Counted from the first letter of the stretch, positions 1-11,089 are shown. The stretch: 64,000 bases of DNA from Apostichopus japonicus (GCF_037975245.1 NC_092569.1:36640168-36704167), one strand, 5' to 3'. The notes: a model not told the origin generated them from the sequence alone. Numbers and translations: made by a program.

Positions 1-92
1 AAGTGATGCAGTAAAGCTACTCCTTTCACTGTAGGATTGAAAACAGATTTAATAATGTCAGTTTATCTCTCAAGGTGCATATCCAGATTGAA

Positions 93-344
93 ATGTATGT
101 ATGTATGTATGTATGTATTTTAGATCCTTTTGCAAGCAGGAACTCGCGAAGAAGCCATCATTGGCTTATCAAAGCCGCAAGCTGACCGAAGTCAGTCTCT
201 TAGATTCATATTTAACGTCCATGATTATGAATTGTCAATTTTCAACAACTCTGTAACTGGACGACATACATTAATCTGGGAGTGACTCGGACCGGGGACC
301 TTATGATTGAAAGGCACCGGCGTTAACCACTGAGCTAACACTCC
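93..344 (-). mobile_element. tRNA-derived SINE, near full length
   Basis: Read on the minus strand, positions 344-278 form a tRNA-like head: an acceptor stem (GGAGTG pairing with CACTCC), a D-arm/A-box (TAGCTCAGTGG, 337-327) and a B-box (GGTCCGAGTC, 293-284). It is followed by a ~160-bp body and ends in an (ACAT)n tail at 118-93. The body recurs at 8011-8181, showing it is an interspersed family. The head is a Pol III promoter type by known biology. Which tRNA it came from is not clear. Confidence 0.75.
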
Positions 345-528
345 TAAATGAAGAATGAAGAATTTAAAATCATATATTAGTCACATGCTCCGCATTCCTT
401 CTATCTGTGTCCAATTGTTTAGTTGTAGTACATTCTGGGTTACTTTTCAGGGTATTTAAGGACATCATTGTTATGATGAGATTCATTAAACAGCCATGTT
501 GTATTCTAGTATTAATATCTGTTCACAG

Positions 529-612
529 ATCACATCTATATGTTTGAAGGCAAGGACTACTCAAAGGAAACTACAGACCAAGATAAAGATGCCTTTGATA
601 GGCTATTAGCTG
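529..612 (+). CDS. CHD1L: CHD1L exon: end of the helicase-linker (FEGKDYSKE)
   Basis: Acceptor CAG at 526-528 and donor GTAGGT at 613. The first two bases complete a codon from the exon upstream of the window. Encodes [20 protein letters not shown] and ends in phase 1. The motif FEGKDYSKE is near identical to vertebrate CHD1L. Confidence 0.9.
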
Positions 613-3600
613 GTAGGTTGACATGGTAACAAGTCATTAAGTATGCATTGCAATCAATATTCCATATTTTACCATTGCTAAAATGTAGTCACATGTTGCT
701 GGAGATTAATAAAGTTGTTTTTATAGTACTGAATAAAAGACATTAGATACCATCAATGAACTATAAGATAAAGTAGGAATTCTTTTATGATACTTCTTTA
801 ATTGCTTCTTTAATTGTCTGATTAAATATATCCAGAAGTGGAATCCATATTATGTTACAGTAGTAAGAAGTTGTGGGTCAAAATAATTACAGGCAGGTGT
901 AAACTTTACATTCCAATAAGTAAATCAAGATATAATGGTTTAATGTTCAGATTTGAACTCTCTTAGATGCATAAAACATACCTCTACTCTCATAGATAGT
1001 ATTGGTTGTGATCTTTCCTCCTACACAGACAACGTAACAAAACAGGACCAAGAAACCAATACTCCGAGGTCAAGGAGGCAGACTGGCTCCACTAGTGTCT
1101 TTCAAGAGCTGACAGTACCAACCAGAAAACGAAAGGAACTCACAGAGGAAGAGAAGGAGGAGAGGAGAAAGAAGGTATTAGAGAGGCTATTATGGGAATA
1201 AATAAAGAGGCAGGGTGTTAGGGTATAGGACATCAAGGTTATGTGGGTGTTTGGGAATAAATAAAGAGGCAGGGTGTTAGGGTATAGGACATTTAGGTTG
1301 GAAATAAATAAAGAGGCAGGGTATTCGGGTATAGGACATCAAGGTTATGTGGATAATGTTACAGATCCCCAGTATTTTCCACAAACTTTAGAATGCAAAA
1401 AAAAAAAAAAGCCCAGGAGTTGTTTGAATTATTTAGATGTAAACAGGATAGTAGAAGTTTGACATATTTGATAATTCATTCTCGCATCTTGATTGTTTTC
1501 ATTTTTAGAGGCAAGAATCTGCTGCAAAGAGAGCCAGGCTCCAAGAAGAGGCCGAAGTCAGGAGAGCTCAGGAACGAAGAAGGAAACAGTAAGTGGAGTA
1601 AAATCACAAAATTATCATCTTTTTAGACAGATATTCTGTGTTATATAATGAACTATGAGAATAACCGACATGGAATGCTGTTATTCATCATCTTTATAGA
1701 CAGAAATATCTGTGTTGTATAAATGAAGTATGAGAATAATGAACATGGAAGGCCGTTAATTAAATAATTTTCATCCATCCAGTATATCTTACAAGAACAA
1801 TACAGAGTCACAATTTCAAAGGAAGTGTGTTAGGGTGCAATAGATGAATGATTGCTCAGTAAAGCAGAATGTATTCCAGTCTCAGCTATAAAATATCTGT
1901 CCACATATGTTTTCCAATCAACTTTGCAAGAGGAAAGGACTGTTAATTACATTTATGATATGTTAAATGTTGTTGTGAAGAAAAGAGTTTACATTTCTTA
2001 CAAGGATTCAGCATTTTCTTTGGTAGTTTGGTTAATACAGTAATGTAAAGGGGGGAAAAAATTACATTTAACAGTGAAAACAGTTTCCCTCTGTGCCAGT
2101 GTTTTGCTGTTTTGACCAAAGAGAAGCAGGACAATCAAGTGCAAGCAACATAATATGAAAGTAGTTTTTTGTATGAATTGAAATTGAGGTTGTCACCAAG
2201 TGATGGTCTGTCAATGAATACTCAACTAAAGGTGACAACAATTTTCATTAGGTCAGAAACTGCATCTAAATGCAAATAAAAATTCAAACTTATTTGGGTA
2301 TGAATGTACTTTAAATCAGCTTAATGAGGTCACAGAGGGACATTTAAGAATTGACCGTTCTCTTATTTTGTATTTTGTTCAGAGAGGAGTTATGGGCGAG
2401 AAGCAATTACAGCTCTTCAAACATCCTCCTGGATTCCGATTCAGGGGATGAGGATGAAGATGAGGAGGAAGTCACAGGGGTCATGCAGGAGGAGGAGGAT
2501 GAGGATGAGGAGAGGCAGCTGGGTATACAGTACATCAAGGGAGATGTGACCTATCCCAGTATCAAGCAAGGAGATGCTATTGTGGTTCATTGTGTTGGTT
2601 AGTACATTACTATCATACTAACTACATCTTGCCTGTTAACTGGTGGGGCGGGAGGGGGGTAACCCCCTCACTACTTGATTACAGTTACCATGGTAACCGT
2701 TATCTCACCGTGAAGGTTATTATGTTTGTATTCGTGATGTTATTCTTTGGTTCTGTTTACACCAGAAACTGCTTTTGAGAGGTGACAACTTCTTCCACCT
2801 GTCCATCTGCCCTTCAGAGTAGCAGTGTATTCAGGAACTCATCACAAATATAAAAATTCGCTACAATCAAAAATAATGGGACTGTTATTCTTGTCATTCA
2901 AAGTTAGCCTTGTCTATTTAGTAATCACATGATTTTGATCATTTGCTTTTGTTTCTTTTGCAGATGACAGTGGCTCTTGGGGTCAGGGTGGTCTATTTAC
3001 AGCCCTCTCAAACAGATCACAAATGCCAGAGATGCAGTATGAACTAGCTGGAAGAATGAAAGGTTAGTTTATTCCTGATTCAAGAACAATATATTGTGAA
3101 TGATGGATCACCCCATCTCACCCCACCTCACCCCATCTCACCCCATCAAGCACCCTCTCACCCCATCAATGCATGTAACCCAATCAACCCCTTATCAACC
3201 CATCTATCCATGCTCATGCAAACTACACCTCCCATCCCATCAAATCCCCTCTCACTTCAAGCACCATCTCACCCCATCCCTCACCACCATACAAAAAGAT
3301 TCACCAGATAAATTTCACCAAATTTCAGCCACTGATTAGAATCAGTTATTTTCTCATGCCACCTGGAAATTGATTCCAGATATTCCAATGAAACACAAGT
3401 CTCCCTTAATCTGCAGTTAAATATTTATTCACTCACAGACTGGGCAAACTATAGCTGAATCAAATCTTCATCATTGTTACCTGGTTTACTGTTTTTGTTT
3501 ATCCTCTAAGCTAAGTGTAAGGTCTTTCTTTATCTGATATGAATGTATTGTTCTACAGACCTTGCTCTGGGCGATACCCATCTGGTGCCCATTGATGAGA

Positions 3601-6600
3601 GGGTTAGTCGAGATGAAGGCAACGACTATGTAAGTATGTCAGAGATGTAACCATGGAGATGGTTATACCATCTATAATTTCATAAAGACATACTAGTTTT
3701 ATTTTATTGCTAATTCTGCAGGGGATAGTCGAACTTAATGATTACAATGACAACTCTGCCCAGATTCCTATCTAGAAAGTTAGCTAGACTCACATTGACT
3801 GTGAAGCAGGTGTAGTCCTTATGTTTGGTATGCAAGGTAACATATATTTTATCTGTTACCTTTTGTGCTGATATTAATGCTTTAAACTAACTGGTTGTGT
3901 CCAAGAGTAAGTTTATGTTGAGAGATGTTAGCCTGCAGAGACAATCATTTGCTTGTGAATATGTCTTGAGTCCAGTGATCAGGAGTCTTGAGTCCAGTGA
4001 TCAGAAGAACTACAGACAAGTTCTTTCCGAACTCCTCTCTGTTTGAAATCCATCAGCAATTTGGTTTACAGCAGTCTCCCTCCCCTCTGTTTCGCACTGC
4101 TTAAAATAGGTATTTTGTAACAGTTCAACCATCTAAGAGTTAATTATACATAAACTCTAATCCTTTATGAACATCATTTGACTGTTACAGGTGGCACTCA
4201 TAGTTGCTCAACATCGGGACCGCAACAGTTCTGTGTCTGGCATTAAACTAACAGCTCTGGACCAGGGATTACGAAGGATATACAAAATAGCAAAAGAAAA
4301 GAAAGGTATTTTGTTATTTATATACAGATACAAGACGAGGGAAAGACCTTTATACTGGAAAGCATTCACTAACTGACTTAGTGTAAGATGAATTGTAAAC
4401 CTTAAAATCATTCCTGACTTGAACATCATGAGTAGAAAACTCAAGACTCAATGAATAATTTTAAAGATGTGCATTTAGTATTGGATGGAATTTGATTGAA
4501 TGAATGTAATATCAAAGCTTTGGGGATTCAAACTAAAACCTTTTATTATTAACTCTATGACTGAAACACGAGATGAGACACTCTAGAATGATTTCATGTT
4601 TGATTCTTCCCTGTACAGCAAGTGTTCATCTACCCAGGATCGGTCACTCCACACCGGGTTTCAACTGGTACGGGACGGAGCGACTCATCAAGAAACATCT
4701 TTGTAACAGAGGCATTCATTCATCTGTGTATCCTTGACAACCAACTTCACATATAATGTAACAAGTCAAAGATTATTCATAAATGTAACAAGTCAAAGAC
4801 TCATGGAGTATGTGAAGTATTCATAAATGTAACAAGTCAAAGACTCATGGAGTGTGTGAATTATTCATAACTGTAACAAGTCAAAGACTCATGGAGTGTA
4901 TGAATTACTCATGAATGTAACAAGTCAAAGACTCATGGAGTGTGTGAATTATTCATAAATGTAACAAGTCAAAGACTCATTGAGTGTGTGAATTATTCAT
5001 GTAACAAGTCAAAGACTCATGGAGTCTGTGAATTATTCATAATGTAACAAGTCAAAGACTCATGGAGTGTGTGAATTACTCATAATGTAACAAGTCAAAG
5101 ACTCATGGAGTGTGAATTATTCATAATGTTACAAGTCAGAGACTCATGGAGTGTGTGAATTATTCATAAATGTAACAAGTCAAAGACTCATGGAGTGTGT
5201 GAATTATTCATAATGTAACAAGTCAAAGACTCATGGAGTGTGTGAATTACTCATAATGTAACAAGTCAAAGACTCATGGAGTGTGTGAATTATTCATAAT
5301 GTAAAAAGTCAAAGACTCATGGAGTGTGTGAATTACTCATAATGTAACAAGTCAAAGACTCATGGAGTGTGTGAATTATTCATAAATGTAACAAGTCACA
5401 GACTCATGAAGTGTGTGAAGCATTCATAATGTAACAAGTCAAAGACTCATGGAGTGTGTGAATTATTCATAATGTAAAAAGTCAAAGACTCATGGAGTGT
5501 GTGAATTACTCATAATGTAACAAGTCAAAACTCATGGAGTGTGTGAATTATTCATAAATGTAACAAGTCAAAGACTCATGGAGTGTGTGAATTATTCATA
5601 ATGTAACAAGTCAAAGACTCATGGAGCGTGTGAAGTATTCATAATGTAACAAGTCAAAGACTCATGGAGTGTGTGTGAATTATTCATAAATGTATCAAGT
5701 CAAAGACTCATGGAGTGTGTGACGTATTCCACATGACTGTCTGAAATGTTTCCATTAAATTTAAATCTAGGGCAAGGAATATTACTGTTATGGTAGAAGG
5801 GCATCTACAGCATAGGCCCAGTAGTTTGGCTGATTGCTTCAAAACCTTGGACCAGGATTTTTGGAGGCAATACACTGCTTCATAATCATATTAAATCTAT
5901 CAGTTTAGATTCAGTCTGCTGCCTCCTCTATCTGGGATGACATTATATTAGTCAGTCTTGGGTCAGGTTTACATGACTGATTGCTCTGATGGTACAGATT
6001 CTCTCAAGACCGGTGATCCATTGATCTGTTCTTCTGTGAATAGATTTATCAGGTAGATGCATTTGGCTGTCAATGGAGCAGTTAACTGCCTCTAGTCAGG
6101 TCTATAGGTCAACTGACTCTGATTCATAGTTTTTAGCATTTATTGCAATAATATAATTGAATCTCTTGGTATTTATTGATATTTATCTTGACTAGCAGAA
6201 CTACATTATCTTGTTACAAATGTTGACTTGATAAATGCCTTAACCATGGTCACCTAGATACTACTATGCTAGAAGAACACAGAAACAGACACCTGCAGCA
6301 TCACAGAGCATAGAGGTCTCATCCTCTGAGGAATCAGATGACCCCTCCACAGCCACCAAAGATGACTCTGAGGAGAGAGGAAGGAAGCAATGGTCTGGTC
6401 TGGAGGACTTCTTGACCGACATCAGAGTCCATCTACACCAGGACATTGTTGAAGATGACCGAAAGAAACTACAGAGATACATCGTGGCATATCCTTACCT
6501 CAACTACCAATCACTGTCATGTTTAGAAATTATCATAAAACTCATCAGCAATCTCAAAAAATTGATTTCATCTTAGAAATTATGGCATTTCTGAATTTTA

Positions 6601-7760
6601 CTTTAACTAGCCGATTCATGTCTGTTATAACCCTGACATTCATTTACAACAGATTGTATCATATTCTGTGCAGTGCTTGTAGAACTGTTTCAACCATGCT
6701 TTCAACAGTGCAATTAGTTGTTAATTGTTTCTACAATTATTTACAATAGCAACCTCGAGCTCCAGTGTTCAATACTGATACATGTGTGGTATGGAAGGTA
6801 TTCATGATATAACCTCATCACAGCATGCTAACAATGTAGCTTAAGTTTATTTAAATTGGCATTGTAAATAATTCTACCAGCCACTTCATACATCTTGCTC
6901 ATAACTGCAGCTCTCTGTTTAAATGCTACCAGCTACTTCAGACATCTTGCTGTTTAAATTCTCCTTAATCAGACTGAATACTTATAATGGAGAAGTTGAG
7001 AACCAAGTTTCTGCAAGGACTACTCATCTTATATCGCAAAATGGTGTCAAAGATGGTGACCCAGTAAGTATGAAGAACTCCCCTTCCCCTCCCCTCCCCC
7101 CCCTCCCCTCCTGTCACCCACATCCCCATCCTGAACTTTGTGGTGTAATCAAGTAATTCTTCAGGTTCTAAATCATCTCCCACAACAGTGCAAAGTTTAC
7201 ATTGGCTAACATTTACTTGTTTCATACTAAGTAATAGCCATTTATTGTTTATTATCGAGTATTACTCCTGGAATCCAGGACTTTCAAAGAATGCATATGA
7301 TGTTCTATCGAGATGTTAATAGTGCTTAAAGAAGAATTCATCAAGTTTTATGGATTTGAAGCAAAGTGTAAGTGTGCCTTGTAGGTATAATAAACTAGTT
7401 GCGAATTCTAGTCACAATACAAAATTGAGCTGATTTAATTTCTGAAGAGTTGTGGCTTTGGTGCCACTCTGTAAATCCATACTTCCTAATTCTGCTTATA
7501 TTTATAGATTACTTTAAATGGGACAGTACACACATATTATATGCTCCCATGGTCCACCTCATTCTTGGACTAGTCTAGAAGTATATAGCACGATAATACT
7601 ATAAGGGGGACCCGAAGACTAGAATCTCTTCTTTTAATTGTCTTTTCATATTTCACAGGTCTTGAGTGGTAACTCTGACATGAAAGTGGTGAAGCCTCAG
7701 TGGATTTGGGATTCTATTGCTCAAAGAAAGATCTTACAGGAAGACAAATACCTTGTGTAA
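529..7760 (+). CDS. CHD1L: CHD1L/ALC1 chromatin remodeller, C-terminal part (11 exons; N-terminal helicase exons lie upstream of the window)
   Basis: Joined exons 529-612, 951-1174, 1509-1588, 2383-2597, 2964-3062, 3559-3629, 4191-4305, 4619-4727, 6258-6488, 6982-7063, 7659-7760 give 469 codons plus TAA with consistent phases. The product starts with the FEGKDYSKE segment typical of CHD1L, then a basic/acidic linker, then a macro domain ([54 protein letters not shown]). CHD1L is a PARP-activated SNF2 nucleosome remodeller in DNA repair; its macro domain binds poly(ADP-ribose) and controls the ATPase. Human CHD1L ends just after the macro domain. Here a Ser-rich linker leads into about 93 residues that read as a BRCT domain ([37 protein letters not shown]). 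The SNF2 ATPase is not in this window. The BRCT intron at 6489-6981 is AT-AC. Convergent with the dystrobrevin gene. Confidence 0.93.
951..1174 (+). CDS. CHD1L: CHD1L exon: basic linker
   Basis: Acceptor TTCAG at 946-950, donor GTATTA at 1175. Encodes 74 codons after the split Asp, ending in a charged stretch [16 protein letters not shown] that aligns with the KRKRVLSPEELEDRQKK region of human CHD1L. Low-complexity linker, no domain. Confidence 0.88.
1193..1355 (+). repeat. Three-copy tandem repeat in CHD1L intron, about 50-60-bp unit
   Basis: Three copies of AATAAATAAAGAGGCAGGG followed by a TTAGGGTATAGGACAT-like stretch. It begins about 18 nt downstream of the 5' splice site at 1175. Confidence 0.8.
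1509..1588 (+). CDS. CHD1L: CHD1L exon: charged linker helix
   Basis: Acceptor TTTTTAG at 1502-1508, donor GTAAGT at 1589. Encodes [20 protein letters not shown] and following basic residues, matching the RQEAAAKRRRL segment of human CHD1L. Starts in phase 0 and ends in phase 2. Confidence 0.88.
2383..2597 (+). CDS. CHD1L: CHD1L exon: acidic segment and start of macro domain
   Basis: Acceptor TTCAG at 2378-2382, donor GTTAGT at 2598. Encodes an acidic run of about 30 Asp/Glu-rich residues followed by the first macro strands YIKGDVTYP and AIVVHCV. Ends in phase 1, so Asp of the HCVDDSG motif is split by the intron. Confidence 0.92.
2964..3062 (+). CDS. CHD1L: CHD1L exon: macro domain, ADP-ribose pocket
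   Basis: Acceptor TTTTGCAG at 2956-2963, donor GTTAGT at 3063. Encodes [19 protein letters not shown] and ELAGRMK, the loop that contacts ADP-ribose in this family. Confidence 0.93.
3100..3290 (+). repeat. CCCCATCTCA low-complexity repeat in CHD1L intron
   Basis: Degenerate 10-bp repeats of CCCCATCTCA type, pyrimidine/C-rich on the + strand. It gives short open frames rich in His and Pro that are not genes. Confidence 0.75.
3559..3629 (+). CDS. CHD1L: CHD1L exon: macro domain core
   Basis: Acceptor TTCTACAG at 3551-3558, donor GTAAGT at 3630. Encodes [20 protein letters not shown], aligning with the DLSLGGVLLFPVDDKESR segment of human CHD1L. Confidence 0.92.
4191..4305 (+). CDS. CHD1L: CHD1L exon: macro domain
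   Basis: Acceptor TTACAG at 4185-4190, donor GTATTT at 4306. Encodes [20 protein letters not shown] and [13 protein letters not shown], near identical to vertebrate CHD1L. Confidence 0.93.
4619..4727 (+). CDS. CHD1L: CHD1L exon: end of macro domain
   Basis: Acceptor TGTACAG at 4612-4618, donor GTATCC at 4728. Encodes [20 protein letters not shown] and [12 protein letters not shown]. The donor two bases earlier (GTGTAT) would break the frame; GTATCC joins in phase to YYYARR in the next exon. Confidence 0.88.
4755..5732 (+). repeat. About 43-bp minisatellite, more than 20 copies, in CHD1L intron
   Basis: Unit contains TGTAACAAGTCAAAGACTCA and TGGAGTGTGTGAATTATTCA with 1-2-bp length variants. 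The first copy lies about 27 nt after the donor of the preceding exon. Confidence 0.95.
6258..6488 (+). CDS. CHD1L: CHD1L exon: Ser-rich linker and first half of BRCT domain
   Basis: Acceptor CACCTAG at 6251-6257. Encodes [20 protein letters not shown], a Ser/Asp/Glu linker, then [20 protein letters not shown] and RYIVA of a BRCT fold. The exon ends at GC before ATATCCTTAC, a U12-type donor; using it gives RYIVAYNGEV with no gap. Confidence 0.85.
6489..6981 (+). other. U12-type AT-AC intron in CHD1L
   Basis: 5' end ATATCCTTAC (6489-6498) matches the minor-spliceosome donor consensus. A branch site CTCCTTAATC (6961-6970) lies 13 nt from the terminal AC at 6980-6981. It joins phase 2 to phase 2 and restores a conserved BRCT motif. 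Confidence 0.85.
6982..7063 (+). CDS. CHD1L: CHD1L exon: BRCT domain middle
   Basis: Begins after the AC acceptor at 6980-6981; donor GTAAGT at 7064. Encodes [20 protein letters not shown] and GVKDGDP. TTHLIS is the typical BRCT beta-strand after the first helix. Confidence 0.87.
7659..7760 (+). CDS. CHD1L: CHD1L last exon: BRCT C-terminal half and stop
   Basis: Acceptor TTTCACAG at 7651-7658. Encodes [20 protein letters not shown] then [13 protein letters not shown] and TAA at 7758-7760. The [11 protein letters not shown] stretch holds the invariant BRCT tryptophan. Confidence 0.9.
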   Translation, partial: VLSGNSDMKVVKPQWIWDSIAQRKILQEDKYLV

Positions 7761-8010
7761 TGAGAGCCAGTTAGTGCAATAACTGTACCAATGATGCCAA
7801 AAGACTATGCAATCATACTGCTAGATTGTTTGACCAAGATTCCAGCTAAGAATATTTTGTGAAATTTTCTAATGTTCATGACAGTAGAATGATATGCACA
7901 AGGCTAGTTAGCCTGCTGAACAGGTGGTGTGAATCATCAAATACCATTAAAGTACAATTGTTGCTAAGCTTTACCATGTTAACTAAAATCTTAAGAAGTC
8001 GATACTGTGT

Positions 8011-8181
8011 GTATTTTAGATCTTCCTGCAAGCAGGAACTCGCGAAGAAGCCTCATTGGCTTATCAAAGCCGCAAGCTGACCCAAGTCAGTCTCTTAGAT
8101 TCATATTTAAAGTCAATGATTATGAATTGTCAACAACTCTGTAACTGGACGACACACATTAATCTTGGAGTGACTTGAACT
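8011..8181 (-). mobile_element. SINE copy, truncated, in the CHD1L 3' UTR
   Basis: Same family and orientation as 93-344, sharing the body TTCGCGAGTTCCTGCTTGCA-like segment. It retains only the tRNA B-box side (AGTTCAAGTC) and has lost the rest of the tRNA head and the (ACAT)n tail. Confidence 0.7.
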
Positions 8182-8800
8182 AAATGTTCATACTATGCAT
8201 GGTAGTTATCATAACTAGCAAATGCTGACCCTGTATTCTGGCCTGGCTGAGCTGTCTGATAGTAAGCTCATTTCCCTTATCCCTAACTTGGTGGTCTGAT
8301 ACATTTAATTGTTTCCTTCATGTTTTATGGTCTTTATGAAATGTAATAAGATTCTTTCCTTTTCATGATAAGTGGAGAATAGGATATATGAAAACATTTG
8401 ATATGACACTGGACACAAGATGTTCACATTGTTAACCACATTGTTGGCAGTAATGTGTTTGCACTTTATTTAGACCTACATAACATGTATGAGTTCATTC
8501 AAGCTTAAATTTTGAGCATTTGTGCTTAAAAGGTTTTCATACTTTGAGCTGTTGACCTACGTTTCTAAATCTTTTATTGTTCAAATAGTCACAAATCTAT
8601 AAAGTGTTATTTATAATATGTAGTGATTGTCAGGTCCATAGACACAAATCTATAAAGTGTTATTAATAATAGTGATTGTTAGGTCCATATTAAACCATGT
8701 CTTAACCAACCTGCATCTGTCTGGTCATAGACCCAGTCTATCTAAACTAACAATTTTGACAGTGGTCTTACAATTATTACATTTTATAGTTTGATCGACA

Positions 8801-8806
8801 AATAAA
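8801..8806 (+). terminator. Candidate CHD1L polyadenylation signal
   Basis: AATAAA, about 1.04 kb after the CHD1L stop codon, would end a 3' UTR containing the truncated SINE. Other signals are possible. Confidence 0.45.
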
Positions 8807-8839
8807 GACAATAGAATAGATATTAAATTTTATATGAGT

Positions 8840-8845
8840 TTTATT
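8840..8845 (-). terminator. Candidate dystrobrevin distal polyadenylation signal
   Basis: AATAAA on the minus strand, 34 bp beyond the CHD1L signal, so the two 3' ends could interlock. Other minus-strand AATAAA sites at 8929-8934 and 10140-10145 would give shorter 3' UTRs, so the choice is open. Confidence 0.3.
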
Positions 8846-9026
8846 ATCACACATGGCAACATGAGCATATACAATTTAAATTTTCAGTTAAATATTCATA
8901 ATTCTTGTTTGTTATAGGTTTAAGCAGATTTATTTAAATGTATCGTATGATAAAATTATACCATTAACATTTGATTAATATGAAAACATGATCATACTTG
9001 ACACAAAGTGTGAAAGGGTTTCCCCA

Positions 9027-9245
9027 ATTCATACGATTGCCCAGGTCAATTCATACTGCTGCCAGGTCAATTCATACATCTCCCCAGGTCAATTCATACT
9101 GCTGCCAGGTCAATTCATACATCTCCCCAGGTCAATTCATACTGCTGCCAGGTCAATTCATACATCTCCCCAGGTCAATTCATACTGCTGCCAGGTCAAT
9201 TCATACATCTGCGCAGGTCAATTCTTTCATCTGCCCAGGTCAGGT
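9027..9245. repeat. 21/42-bp minisatellite
   Basis: Copies of CAGGTCAATTCATAC alternate with CTGCTGC and ATCTCCC spacers, giving a 42-bp higher-order unit made of two 21-bp half units. Confidence 0.92.
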
Positions 9246-9587
9246 CACACAGAAGTGATAGACAGAGAAACAACACATTTTGCAGGAATAGTGTTTGATA
9301 GTTGATTCAGCATATTCATCTACGAGTCATGTCATTGTTACAATGCTAACTTCTTTAATTCCTTGTATAACTTGTTTAACAGTGTCTACAGGATTCTGTC
9401 ATCAAAGAAATTCTTTCATAACTCCAGATACTGAAAACTATTAACAGAAGTTCTTGATCTGAGGTTGTTGTTTTTCCATCCATCACACTGGCTGTCTGTT
9501 AAACCTAATTACCCTCGTGCAGTCCCCAAACACAATGTGATCAAACAATATAATATCAAAATTTTACAAGTCTTTCTCAAACCAAAT

Positions 9588-9687
9588 CAACATAGGTAAT
9601 ACAACCCCCTCCCTCCCCCTGCCACCCCACCCACCTGCAACATAGGTAATACAACCCCCTCCCTCCCCCTGCCACCCCACCCACCTG
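9588..9687. repeat. Exact 50-bp tandem duplication
   Basis: Two identical adjacent copies, each with CAACATAGGTAATACAA and a C-rich tail (CCCTCCCTCCCCCTG). Identity suggests a recent event. Confidence 0.9.
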
Positions 9688-9689
9688 CT

Positions 9690-10960
9690 TTGCATGTTTA
9701 CTTCAGTTATGATGATATTCAACACTTGTGTGTAATTCCCAGCTCTGGTTGTAGCCAGAGGTCTAATCTATGGGGTGTCAACCTATGAAGTACATGCACG
9801 GCCCAATCTATTATCTGTCTCCAATTATTCTATACTTTGCCACTTTTTCTAGTTTATGTACATATTGTGTTTTAAAATCTTAGAAATCTATGTACAATTA
9901 AAAAAAAAACATTGCTAATGATTCAAAAACTTGGTAATTAATATATAAATTAAGAAGTCCTTCATTAGAGGGTTCAACTGTATTATAGGAAGTTGGTTTT
10001 CAGCAAGCAAAGTGTACAGGCTAACTTCCCTTTGTCCAATAACAGAGATCGTGCGTATTAAGAAAGCAATTCCTCACCGAGGGGGCAGAATATAATCATT
10101 GTAAGATGTATTGTTTTATCTCTGACCTGGCACGACAGGTTTATTACATTACAATAATTACTCCTGGTTACTCTGAGAAAAGTTGTTTTTCAATTAATCT
10201 GATGAATTCATGCTACTGCAGAGGAGTATTGACCGCCCCCCACCCCCTCTTCATACTTTGCTAGGGAGGTGAAATGATACTCTAAACCGATTCTTAACTA
10301 CAATAAGTATTTTAATGCCACCTTTGGTCAATCATCAAATTTAAATTTCAGCATGTTTGAGTGATTAATTATGAGCACCTTCAGCTAGGCACCTTAAAAC
10401 ATTTTAACAATCTCTAGTGGGATAAATAAAATCTGGAGACAATACCATGGACCTTTACACCTTATATGAAGTACAATCATAGCATCAATCATAGCATCAT
10501 ACCAAAGGTGGAAGGTCTGTCAAATGAAGGAGTGCTATGTGGGTTACAGAATTACTTTGGTTTGAAGCCAGGGAAAAAAAATATATGTAACTAAATGGAA
10601 GGAATTCTATATTGCAACCTTTAGTATGCCAAAAATGGCTCCCTAAAAAAGAAGCACAATGTAGTAAACTATAGAACAGGAAAAAAATAATTTTTCGGTT
10701 CCTGTTTAGACTTTTGACTCCCTGCAGGTGTAAAAGAGGGACAGATGTAATAATGTTTGTTCTGTAACAGATGCAGCGCAAGGTTGGTGAAGGGTCCACA
10801 AGAGGCATAATGAAATGACACATTTGGTATATTTAGCATAATACAGTAAGTACATTGTGGTCACCTTCATACAATCCTGAATACTGTCAATGTGTGCTTC
10901 CTGGTTCAATTGATGACCTTAAATATTTTCCATTCGTCGTAGACACCGTCCTTCTCAGGG
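9690..10960. other. Convergent intergenic / probable dystrobrevin 3' UTR
   Basis: AT-rich unique sequence. No supported coding region. Minus-strand AATAAA at 10140-10145 is a candidate proximal end of the dystrobrevin transcript. Confidence 0.4.
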
Positions 10961-11089
10961 TCACCGATTGACCCATTTATTAATGTTGGTCTCCCAGTAA
11001 GAGTTAGCAGACTTCTCATCATCTGTTCGAGATGCTGGGTCTTCTGATCTCACATTGTTTTCATCATCTGTCGTGTATCTTTGAAATTC
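10961..11089 (-). CDS. DTNA/DTNB-like: Dystrobrevin last exon: acidic tail and stop
   Basis: Acceptor AACAG next to 11089. Encodes [20 protein letters not shown] then [20 protein letters not shown] and ends with NR and TGA at 10963-10961. Continues the TDD repeat theme of the preceding exon. Confidence 0.8.
   Translation of the reverse strand, partial: EFQRYTTDDENNVRSEDPASRTDDEKSANSYWETNINKWVNR

Noticed and set aside
6501-6972. Alternative GT-AG splicing of the CHD1L BRCT intron (GTCATG donor near 6523, AG at 6972)
   Set aside because: Keeps frame but inserts non-BRCT residues; the AT-AC pair with U12 branch site fits better.
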